Positions 6,071-11,483 of a stretch of 11,483 bases of DNA are shown here, piece by piece (the stretch's first letter is position 1; the number at the start of each line of letters is the position of its first letter). The notes under the pieces were generated by a model that was given only the letters and a program-made list of their open reading frames with translations, ran no database searches and was not told the origin of the DNA. The translations under genes were made by a program, and so were the position numbers. Source of the stretch: Nitrososphaerota archaeon. Lineage in GTDB: Archaea > Thermoproteota > Nitrososphaeria > Nitrososphaerales > UBA183. The DNA lies in contig JAPCJN010000065.1 in assembly GCA_027886925.1 (NCBI GenBank), positions 1 through 11,483 of the forward strand. The letters are read 5' to 3'.

Positions 6071-6916
6071 ATGGAATTCCGCCCCTTCGGTCCGACCAAA
6101 CGCGAGGTCTCAGTGATCGGAGAAGGCACCTGGAACTTCGAGAGGAGCGAGAGGGAAACGGCGATATCCGCGCTCCGGCGGGGATTCGACCTCGGGATAA
6201 ACCACGTCGACACCGCGGAGCTTTACGGAAGAGGCGAGGCCGAGGGGATGGTCGGCGAAGCGGTCCGCGGGAGACGCGACGGGGTCTTCCTGGTCTCGAA
6301 AGTCATGCCAGGGCACGCGTCCAAAAAGGGCACGATGGCTGCTTGCGAGGGCTCGCTCTCCCGGCTCGGGACAGACCATCTGGACTGCTACCTGTTGCAC
6401 TGGCGCGGCTCCCGTCCGCTCGATGAGACGATCGACGCCTTCGAGGAGTTGAAGCGCGAAGGGAAGATCCTCTCGTGGGGAGTCAGCAACTTCGACATCC
6501 CGGAGCTCGAGCAATCTCTGGAGATCGCGGGGAAGGGTCGCATCGCCTGCAACCAGGTCCTCTACAACCTGAAAGAGCGCTCGATCGAGCACGCGGTGGT
6601 CCCTTGGTGCGAGAAGCACGGGGTCGCTGTGACAGCTTACAGCCCCTTTGGACACGGAGACTTTCCAAGCCCCCGCACGAAGGAGGGCAGGATCCTGGAG
6701 GCGATAGCAAATGCCCACGGCGTGACCGCCCGCCAGGTCGCGCTCTGCTTCCTTACACGCCACCCGTCAGTCTTCGCCATCCCGAAAGCCTCGAGCCCGG
6801 AGCACTCGGCCGAGAACGCAGCGGCCGTCGAAATCCGCCTGACTAGGGACGAGATTGAGAGAATCGACGAGGCTTTCCCGCTTGGTCCCTCGCCGTCTTC
6901 CTTCAGGACCTTCTAG
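6071..6916 (+). CDS. Aldo/keto reductase family oxidoreductase
   Basis: A cytosolic NAD(P)H-dependent (beta/alpha)8-barrel enzyme that reduces aldehydes or ketones; the substrate cannot be told. The 281 residues show the full catalytic tetrad: Asp47 and Tyr52 in VDTAELYG, Lys77 in VSKV, His110 in YLLHW. Further family signatures are DHLDCYLLHW, GKILSWGVSNFD (residues about 135-147), the nucleotide-site segment VTAYSPFGHG, and the C-terminal IPKASSPEHSAENA that contacts the cofactor's 2'-phosphate side. The length is normal and nothing is missing. It starts with ATG 6071; the neighbours are not obviously related in function. Confidence 0.96.
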   Translation: MEFRPFGPTKREVSVIGEGTWNFERSERETAISALRRGFDLGINHVDTAELYGRGEAEGMVGEAVRGRRDGVFLVSKVMPGHASKKGTMAACEGSLSRLGTDHLDCYLLHWRGSRPLDETIDAFEELKREGKILSWGVSNFDIPELEQSLEIAGKGRIACNQVLYNLKERSIEHAVVPWCEKHGVAVTAYSPFGHGDFPSPRTKEGRILEAIANAHGVTARQVALCFLTRHPSVFAIPKASSPEHSAENAAAVEIRLTRDEIERIDEAFPLGPSPSSFRTF

Positions 6917-6929
6917 ATGATGGACATAG

Positions 6930-6946
6930 GCTGGGTCTAACCCAGC
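6930..6946. repeat. Hairpin GCTGGGT-CTA-ACCCAGC after the aldo/keto reductase
   Basis: Perfect 7-bp arms with a 3-base loop, 13 bases past the stop codon. It is not followed by a T-run, so it is not a clear terminator. It lies in the short gap before the truncated phosphoesterase and could mark an old rearrangement border. Confidence 0.4.
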
Positions 6947-7002
6947 TGAATCGTTCCGCGGCGGCCATGCTTTCCTGATCTTCCTGTCGAAGAAATCTAG
7001 AC

Positions 7003-7944
7003 ATGGGGATGCGGAAAATGAGGGTCGCCCCGAGCGGTTCGAACAACGGCGGGGCCATCTGCGCCAGCACGCACGCGCAGTTTAATGGGACCGTCCAGAC
7101 CGACTACTCCGCCAACCAGAACCCATTCCTGTTCTACGCTTCGACCTCCAACCCGCACCACCTTCCGCCCGCGACTATCGCCGGCGCGGGCCAGCAGGAC
7201 CAAGCGAACCATCTCTACGACCTCAAATCCTTCTTCAACGCGACCGCGGCGGGTAACCTGCCCGCGGTCAGCTTCCTCAAGCCCTACAAGTATCAGTCCC
7301 GCCACGCCGGCTACTCCGACCCGCTCGACGAGCAGACCTTTCTGGTAAACACGATAAACTACATCGAAAAGCTTCCACAGTGGAGCTCGACGGCGATAAT
7401 TATCACCTATGACGACTCCGACGGCTGGTATGACCACCAAATGGGGCCGCTCGTCACTCCCTCCGATGACCCGGCCCACGACGCCCTCTTCGGCACGAGT
7501 TGCGGGACACCCGCTCCGAGCGCCCCGGAGGACCAATGCGGCTACGGCCCGCGTATCCCACTGATAGCGATCTCGCCGTACGCAAAAGATAACTTCGTGG
7601 ACCACACCCTCACCGACCAGTCGTCCATCCTAAGGTTCATCGAGGACAACTGGGCCCTTGGGCGGATCGGAGGGCACTCGACCGACGTCAAGGCCGGGAG
7701 CCTGCTCAACATGTTCAACTTTGACGTGCCAAGGACTGGGTCGCTGGTTCTTGACAACTCGACTGGCGAGGTCGTCAGCAACTCCCTCTCAAACAATGGC
7801 GCGTCTACCACAAGCGCCTCCTCGACAACCTCGACTTCATTCGCACGGGTTCCAGAGTTTCAGGCTGGTCCGCTTTTTGCGGCCGCCGTTGCGATTTTGG
7901 TATTAGCTGGCTTGTTCGCAATCAAGCGCAGAAAGCTAATGTGA
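7003..7944 (+). pseudogene. Phosphoesterase (phospholipase C / AcpA-type acid phosphatase family), N-terminal half missing, PEF-CTERM-like tail
   Basis: 313 residues matching the C-terminal half of a family of secreted phosphoesterases. Present: the HH pair (His52-His53), LPAVSFLKP, His101 in RHAGYSD, the metal-binding Asp137-Asp138 in IIITYDDSDGWYDH, and YGPRIPLIAISPYAKDNFVDH with DQSSILRFIEDNW. Absent: the signal peptide, the N-terminal Glu-Asn metal motif (usually within ENxxFD) and the nucleophile region. Only 86 bases separate it from the upstream gene, so the missing half is not nearby. A Ser/Thr-rich linker (about 264-280) leads to VPEF (283-286), a hydrophobic helix (about 289-307) and KRRK: an archaeosortase-type cell-surface anchor. 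The first ten residues do not resemble the family, so ATG 7003 may be fortuitous. Most likely a truncated remnant, though the open frame is intact. Confidence 0.8.
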
Positions 7945-8015
7945 TGTCAGGCCTGATTTGCCAAAAGGAGGAGAAATAGTGGGGACGGCCGGACTTGAAC
8001 CGACGATTCACAGGT

Positions 8016-8078
8016 ATCGCCGCTCCATTGGAAAATCATCCACGCAAGCGTGTCATCAAACTTTTCATCGTTTGACCA
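8016..8078 (-). other. 63-nt intron at position 37/38 of tRNA-Trp
   Basis: The borders are set by restoring loop CTCCAGA on stem ACAGG/CCTGT. The intron pairs CTCC of the anticodon loop with GGAG near its 3' end, but the 3' side is longer than a standard 3-nt bulge, so the splice motif is not clean. Inside are two hairpins, TCAAAC/GTTTGA and CACG-CTTG-CGTG, and three copies of GATGA (8069-8065, 8057-8053, 8040-8036). Confidence 0.75.
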
Positions 8079-8099
8079 CTGGAGCCTGTTGCCATACCG

Positions 8100-8145
8100 A
8101 TCTAGGTGGTAGGCGATGATTCACCCTATCTTACGCCAAGCCAAT
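8100..8145 (-). other. 46-nt intron in the D loop of tRNA-Trp
   Basis: Exon and intron each supply CTAG, a self-complementary tetramer that pairs as a 4-bp central helix. The bulges ACA and ATC follow it; cutting after their second base gives these ends and a good D loop. CCTAGA is repeated at both borders, so the phase may shift by a few bases without changing the length of 46. Confidence 0.7.
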
Positions 8146-8328
8146 GTCTAGGCTACGTCCCCACCGTTTTCAGGCTGAATGCTGTAGTCTAGTTAATGTT
8201 TCGCCTATGTCGACCCTGCTAGCTTATCTGCGGACAAAACTCGCTGCATTCGGGTCTGGGTAAGACGAGCAGCGTCATCAAGATAGTCGCTTCATTCTTC
8301 CAGTGAAAATCTCGTAATCGTAGAAGAT

Positions 8329-8336
8329 GTATATAG
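8329..8336 (+). promoter_or_regulatory. TATA box of the YbjQ-family gene
   Basis: GTATATAG lies 34-41 bases before ATG 8370, predicting a leader of roughly ten bases. The rest of the gap from 8163 shows no gene. Confidence 0.55.
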
Positions 8337-8369
8337 CTGAGAGTCCTCGGAAGAATCAGTAATCACCGA

Positions 8370-8768
8370 ATGAACCCCTCCGCTGATTCTGCAGAACCTT
8401 ACACGCCTCCAACTGACCTGCTCGTCGTGACCACGCCGTTCGTATCAGGGTACCGCGTGACTCGTGTTATTGGTGCGACATTTGGGCTAATCGTAAGGTC
8501 CCGGGGGCTGGGGCAGAACATCTTCGCCTTCTTCCGGGCTTGGGGTGGCGGTGAGATCAAGGTGTACACGAGTCTCCTCGAACAAGTGCGCCACCAAGCC
8601 CTTCAGCGGCTCGCCGACCATGCAAGAAGCCTCGGAGCGAACGCGGTCGTCTCAGTCAGTTTTGACGCGTCGGAAATGGGCGGATCGATGACGGAGGTCC
8701 TCGCCTACGGGACCGCGGTGGTTGTGGAACCTGACACCTCACCTGCGCAGCCCGTCGCTCTCCGTTGA
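8370..8768 (+). CDS. YbjQ / UPF0145 family protein
   Basis: 132 residues. Residues 16-122 follow the family pattern of small oligomeric proteins named after E. coli YbjQ: LLVVTTPFVSGYRVTRVIGATFG, a glycine-rich GLGQNIFAFFRAWGGGEIK, a helix (LLEQVRHQALQRLADHARSLGANAVVSVSFD), and TEVLAYGTAVVVE. The family has been proposed to bind metals, but its role is not settled. There is no signal peptide or membrane segment. The first 16 residues and last ten are polar extensions. It has its own promoter and points away from tRNA-Trp. Confidence 0.92.
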   Translation: MNPSADSAEPYTPPTDLLVVTTPFVSGYRVTRVIGATFGLIVRSRGLGQNIFAFFRAWGGGEIKVYTSLLEQVRHQALQRLADHARSLGANAVVSVSFDASEMGGSMTEVLAYGTAVVVEPDTSPAQPVALR

Positions 8769-8825
8769 AATAATCACTGAAGCCATATTCTTGGGATAGG
8801 CTCCTAAGAGGAAACGCCACTTGAT

Positions 8826-8972
8826 TCAGACTAGCGTTCCGCCGCAGTTCACACAGGTTTCTCCAAGGCTCTTAGTGCACCCCGCGCAAAAAGGCAAATG
8901 GCAGGAGCTGCATGTCGAATCTATCACGGATATCTGATGACAGCCTACGCACCCGGCCGGAGAGACGACCAT
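8826..8972 (-). CDS. Small double zinc-ribbon protein with four CxxC pairs
   Basis: 48 residues from ATG 8972 (50 from ATG 8978, 58 from GTG 9002; an in-frame TGA lies further upstream). Cysteine pairs are at 8/11, 21/24, 29/32 and 40/43, separated by 9, 4 and 7 residues, ending in CVNCGG. Eight cysteines in four CxxC pairs in 48 residues cannot be an accident of a random frame. The layout resembles the small archaeal zinc proteins typified by Haloferax HVO_2753, with two interleaved zinc sites, but the usual CPxCG pattern is only partly kept. It lies directly downstream of the methyltransferase on the same strand, so cotranscription is likely. The function is unknown; nucleic-acid or protein binding would be typical. 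Confidence 0.8.
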   Translation of the reverse strand: MVVSPAGCVGCHQISVIDSTCSSCHLPFCAGCTKSLGETCVNCGGTLV

Positions 8973-9023
8973 TCCCATTAGGCGGATGGCAACGACCTCC
9001 ACACAAAAACCTTCTGTCCTTCA

Positions 9024-9734
9024 TCATCGCCGAGATAGAGGCGCCCCCCTCATCTTCTTGATGCGGTATCGCATGAACAGTTCCGGCTTTAGCAACCAGA
9101 TCCTAGACGTCAGAACGTCTATGCTCGAGAGCATGACGAAGCGGCTGAGCTTTCTTCCTACGACATTGTCGAACATCCCCAAACCCCTGCGGCCTATCAA
9201 CTCGAGGGAGGCGTGTCTAAAGGCTTGTATCGGCCGCACGTATGCTCGATGGCCGCAAGGTCCTATCAACACCTGTTCGTTGCTGCGGACACCTCTATAT
9301 CTTCCCAAGATCGTGTTGGGAACGCCCAGTATCACAGTGCCACCGTCCTTGCCAACTCGGACGATCTCGTCCAAAACCACCCGCAGGTCATCGACGTGAT
9401 GCAGCATCCGGACAACTACGATGCAATCGAACGTGGAGTCCTCAAACGGGATGGTCCTTACGTCGCCTCTCAGGAGCATGGCCTTCCTCAACCGGTTCGA
9501 CGCGAGCGAGAGATTCCTTTTGGAGAAGTCGACCATTACCGCATCGTCCACACATGGCTCGATGGTCTCGGTGATCCTCCCGAACCCTCCACCGAGCTCG
9601 AGGCAATATTTGACTCCAAGGAGCCAATTTCGGACTATCTTCTTCTCCGCCGCGTTCTCGATGTCCCGTTTCCGCCACTCTCGGAGGTAGTCATAGTTCT
9701 CATAGTCTGGGACATATCTCTCGGCGGTCTCCAT
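9024..9734 (-). CDS. Class I SAM-dependent methyltransferase
   Basis: Transfers a methyl group from S-adenosylmethionine; the acceptor is unknown. From ATG 9734 it has 236 residues. Motif I is CLELGGGFGRITETI (44-58), the acidic residue after strand 2 is Asp69 in VMVDFS, motif II region GDVRTIPFEDSTFDCIVVVRMLHHV spans 90-114, and GGTVILGVPN (131-140) is the next strand. This is the Methyltransf_11 pattern. The C-terminal 90 residues are basic and less typical, perhaps for substrate binding. An in-frame GTG at 9758 would add eight residues, mostly Arg and Lys; ATG is preferred but not proven. The zinc-ribbon gene follows closely, and a Trm112-like gene lies two genes upstream on the same strand. 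Confidence 0.9.
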   Translation of the reverse strand: METAERYVPDYENYDYLREWRKRDIENAAEKKIVRNWLLGVKYCLELGGGFGRITETIEPCVDDAVMVDFSKRNLSLASNRLRKAMLLRGDVRTIPFEDSTFDCIVVVRMLHHVDDLRVVLDEIVRVGKDGGTVILGVPNTILGRYRGVRSNEQVLIGPCGHRAYVRPIQAFRHASLELIGRRGLGMFDNVVGRKLSRFVMLSSIDVLTSRIWLLKPELFMRYRIKKMRGAPLSRR

Positions 9735-9875
9735 CCTTCTTTTCTTTCTCCGCCTCACTGTGCAAGTGGCTAGGGATAACCATCGCGGAAGCAGGATAGG
9801 TCAGCAGACTGAGGCCCTAGCTGGGATGTCGGGCCAGAGGGGAAGGTGAAGCGTCCGCTACTTAGTGGGTGCTAG

Positions 9876-10445
9876 TTAGTGGACTTCCGCAGAAAGCATG
9901 TCGATCTTCGTGATGATGCCCTCCACCTTGTCGCCGGTCGCCACGAGGACAGCCGGGACGAACTTGAACAATGAGAAAAGCGCTTCGATCGGTGTGTCCA
10001 TGCTCACGATGGGGAACGCGGGCTGCATTAAGCTGGAGATGGGCTTCGAGAGGATGCCGCGAGGGTCCTCGACGCCGCTGAGGAGGGTCACGATCTGGTT
10101 TTCGGTTATCGCCCCGGATAGCTTCGTCCCGGAGTAGACGGGGATCTGCGAGATGTTGCTCTTCCTCATGACGTTGATGCTCTCGGAGATCGAGAGGTTT
10201 GACTGCACAGAGACGACCGGAGTCGACATCACGTCGGCCGCCTTCTTGCCCTCCATCCTGATGTGGGACCTGAGCGCCTCGGATATCGCCTTCATCGTGC
10301 TGAATGACGGGTCGACAAGGCCCGACTCGAGCTTGGCGATGAGGGACTGGCTCACTCCGGCAGCCTTGGCGAGCTCCGACTGGGTAATCCCGAGCTGGAC
10401 TCTTATCTTTTTGAGCTGTTTAGGGTCAATAGTGGAAACGGACAT
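9876..10445 (-). CDS. HTH-CBS transcription regulator (COG3620 type)
   Basis: 189 residues. Residues 9-62 form an XRE-type helix-turn-helix (LKKIRVQLGITQSELAKAAG, VSQSLIAKLESG, then DPSFSTMKAISEAL). Two CBS motifs follow, at about 71-124 (VMSTPVVSVQ... SQIPVYSGTKLSGAITENQIV) and 136-188 (ISSLMQPAFPIVSMDTPIEAL... GIITKIDML). A CBS pair usually binds adenine nucleotides or SAM, so this protein probably couples energy or SAM status to transcription; targets are unknown. Architecture and length are standard for this archaeal family. It begins at ATG 10445 with GAGGGG just upstream, 48 bases after the Trm112-like gene. Confidence 0.95.
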   Translation of the reverse strand: MSVSTIDPKQLKKIRVQLGITQSELAKAAGVSQSLIAKLESGLVDPSFSTMKAISEALRSHIRMEGKKAADVMSTPVVSVQSNLSISESINVMRKSNISQIPVYSGTKLSGAITENQIVTLLSGVEDPRGILSKPISSLMQPAFPIVSMDTPIEALFSLFKFVPAVLVATGDKVEGIITKIDMLSAEVH

Positions 10446-10465
10446 GACGAGCCCCTCGATGATAT

Positions 10466-10476
10466 TCGTATATGAA
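10466..10476 (-). promoter_or_regulatory. TATA box of the HTH-CBS gene
   Basis: The minus strand reads TTCATATACGA. Its centre lies about 26 bases before ATG 10445, so this gene could be transcribed separately, with almost no leader, as well as from the Trm112 promoter. Confidence 0.5.
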
Positions 10477-10493
10477 TTTGATGAAGTGATTTT

Positions 10494-10769
10494 TTAGGAC
10501 AGGTTCACGGGCTTCCCTGATTCGAGGGTCTCTTTGGGCAGCTTCTCCCTCCATCTGTTCAGGAACTCCATATCCTCCTTCTTGCTCCGAAGGTCGTCGG
10601 GAAGCATCACCGGTATCTCGTCGATGATAGGGTAGAATCTGTTGCACGCGTCGCAGATCAGCACCCCGTCTGTGACGACCTCTCCGTCCTTGACGTTGAA
10701 TTCCATCAGCCGCAGCGGGTAGTGCTTGTCTATCGGGCACGCGAGGATGTCGAGGAGCCTTCTACGCAT
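10494..10769 (-). CDS. Trm112-like protein, methyltransferase activator family
   Basis: 91 residues. Trm112 proteins bind and activate class I methyltransferases acting on tRNA, rRNA or release factors in archaea and eukaryotes. The signature is LLDILACPIDKHYPLRL at the start and GVLICDACNRFYPIIDEIPVMLP (36-57), which is the zinc-ribbon-like knuckle of the YcaR/Trm112 family. Cys11, Cys39 and Cys42 remain; the fourth zinc cysteine is not present after CP, a loss seen in many prokaryotic members. A charged helical tail (62-80) follows. It starts at ATG 10769, 48 bases before the HTH-CBS gene on the same strand. Confidence 0.9.
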   Translation of the reverse strand: MRRRLLDILACPIDKHYPLRLMEFNVKDGEVVTDGVLICDACNRFYPIIDEIPVMLPDDLRSKKEDMEFLNRWREKLPKETLESGKPVNLS

Positions 10770-10790
10770 CGCTGATAGTTCTCCGCAGTT

Positions 10791-10800
10791 CGTTATAACG
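10791..10800 (-). promoter_or_regulatory. TATA box of the Trm112-like gene
   Basis: CGTTATAACG is fully palindromic, centred about 26 bases before ATG 10769, so the transcript would be leaderless. It lies just after the end of the solute-binding protein gene. Confidence 0.55.
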
Positions 10801-10824
10801 ATTCTTTATCTCAGCGCCAACCCG

Positions 10825-11483
10825 CTAGGCGCCGAAGATTGACCTGAACGTGTCGCTCCAAGCCCCGGTGCTCTGGAAGAGCAGCGTGTTCGAGTACGTG
10901 GAATACGCGTCCTGAAGCTTGTAGTCTGATGGGAGGAACGACGTCAGGCCCGCGCCGATCGACGTCGTGTATGGGAGGTGGTTGGTTTCGAACGTGCCCG
11001 TCTGGCCTGGGACAGAGATGAACCAAGCCTCGACGAGCTTCGCCATCGCAGGGTGCGGAGCGCCTGCTGTAATCGCTACCACCCCTGGGGTGTAGACCAA
11101 TGGCTCGATGTCAACCAGCTTGAGCGGAGCGTTGGGGTCGCCCTTCAGCGCCGTCACGTAGCTGTCGAGGGTGTCGATCCCTATGGCCGCCTGTCCGTTC
11201 AGGACGTCGGACTCCGCGGCCCCAGCAGTGCTCGTGATTATCGGGTGGTTCGCCGCGATGCCCTTCATGAGGCTGGTCCACTGGCCGGAAGAGTTGCCCA
11301 TCGCGGTGTAGAGGTAGTAGAACTCAGCCGTCGTTATCGAAAGCGCGGTGGCGCTCTGGAAGGCCAGTTTTCCCTTGTAGATCGGGTTCGCGAGGTCTGA
11401 CCAGCTCTTCGGGACCTGGCTAGCGGAGAGAAGGGTCGGGTTGTAGACCATGTGGACCAGGGCGAGGTCGGTGACGACCCAGG
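10825..11483 (-). CDS. ABC transporter solute-binding protein (COG1840-like), 5' end off window
   Basis: About 218 C-terminal residues; the frame is open to the right edge (WVVTDLALVHMVYNP precedes the first in-frame ATG at 11451). VPKSWSDLANPIYKGKLAFQ is the classic hinge segment of the iron(III)/thiamine/2-aminoethylphosphonate-type binding proteins. It is followed by ITTAEFYYLYTAMG, AAESDVLNGQAAIGIDT and a late VVAITAGAPHPAMAKLVEAWFISVPGQ segment typical of their second lobe. It would catch a substrate outside the cell and hand it to a membrane permease. The substrate cannot be told: the paired tyrosines of iron binders are not obvious here. The signal or lipoprotein N-terminus and the permease genes lie outside the window or are absent. 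Nothing clearly links it to the Trm112-like gene downstream. Confidence 0.88.
   Translation of the reverse strand, partial: WVVTDLALVHMVYNPTLLSASQVPKSWSDLANPIYKGKLAFQSATALSITTAEFYYLYTAMGNSSGQWTSLMKGIAANHPIITSTAGAAESDVLNGQAAIGIDTLDSYVTALKGDPNAPLKLVDIEPLVYTPGVVAITAGAPHPAMAKLVEAWFISVPGQTGTFETNHLPYTTSIGAGLTSFLPSDYKLQDAYSTYSNTLLFQSTGAWSDTFRSIFGA

Larger units (their letters stand above)
7980..8162 (-). tRNA. tRNA-Trp(CCA) with two introns
   Basis: The acceptor strands GGGGACG (8162-8156) and CGTCCCC (7987-7981) pair fully; discriminator A is at 7980 and CCA is not encoded. The T arm is GTCGG-TTCAAGT-CCGGC. Removing 46 nt from the D loop and 63 nt after position 37 leaves exactly 74 nt: D stem GCC/GGC with loop TAGACCGGTAT, anticodon stem ACAGG/CCTGT and loop CTCCAGA with anticodon CCA at 8082-8080. 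The 37/38 intron position and the Trp identity agree with many archaeal tRNA-Trp genes. It shares the minus strand with tRNA-Pro, but genes on the other strand lie between them. Confidence 0.92.

Noticed and set aside
8016..8078. A functional box C/D guide RNA inside the tRNA-Trp intron
   Set aside because: C-box-like GATGA repeats exist but no CTGA D or D' box is present, so the kink-turn pairing needed cannot form.
1..11483. CRISPR arrays, insertion sequences, integrases or toxin-antitoxin pairs
   Set aside because: No regularly spaced repeats, no transposase or integrase motifs and no paired small toxin-like genes were seen on either strand.

Overview
The window is archaeal. Strong TATA boxes lie about 26 bases upstream of start codons, often so close that the mRNA would be nearly leaderless. 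Two tRNA genes each carry two introns, with bulge-helix-bulge signals at some junctions. The genes include a Trm112-like protein, a COG3620-type HTH-CBS regulator and a surface protein with a PEF-CTERM-like tail. The multi-intron tRNAs point to the Thermoproteota/TACK side, perhaps a Nitrososphaeria-like lineage, but this placement is inference. The DNA is GC-rich and compact.

Left part (1-4104, all minus strand): the 5' part of a class II, adenosylcobalamin-dependent ribonucleotide reductase (nrdJ) runs off the left edge. Upstream of it lies a 695-residue protein joining a winged-helix-like N-terminus, an ATP-cone, a body resembling anaerobic reductase NrdD and a C-terminal zinc ribbon. It has no cysteine outside the zinc ribbon and ends where a glycyl-radical loop should be. 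It is best read as a catalytically dead reductase relative turned into a nucleotide-sensing regulator. A 16-bp palindrome and related GTTGAC sites lie in the gaps around both genes. This pair is the most interesting content.

Middle (4105-8162): a tRNA-Pro(UGG) gene with a D-loop intron and a 14-nt anticodon-stem intron; a 3-methyladenine DNA glycosylase; a divergent stand-alone cyclic-nucleotide-binding domain protein; an aldo/keto reductase; a phosphoesterase missing its N-terminal half; and a tRNA-Trp(CCA) gene with a D-loop intron and an anticodon-loop intron.

Right part (8163-11483): a YbjQ-family protein on plus, then a minus-strand series: a solute-binding protein of an ABC importer (running off the right edge), Trm112-like protein, HTH-CBS regulator, SAM-dependent methyltransferase and a tiny four-CxxC zinc protein. 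Apart from the nrdJ/regulator pair and a possible Trm112-methyltransferase link, these look like independent housekeeping or accessory genes.
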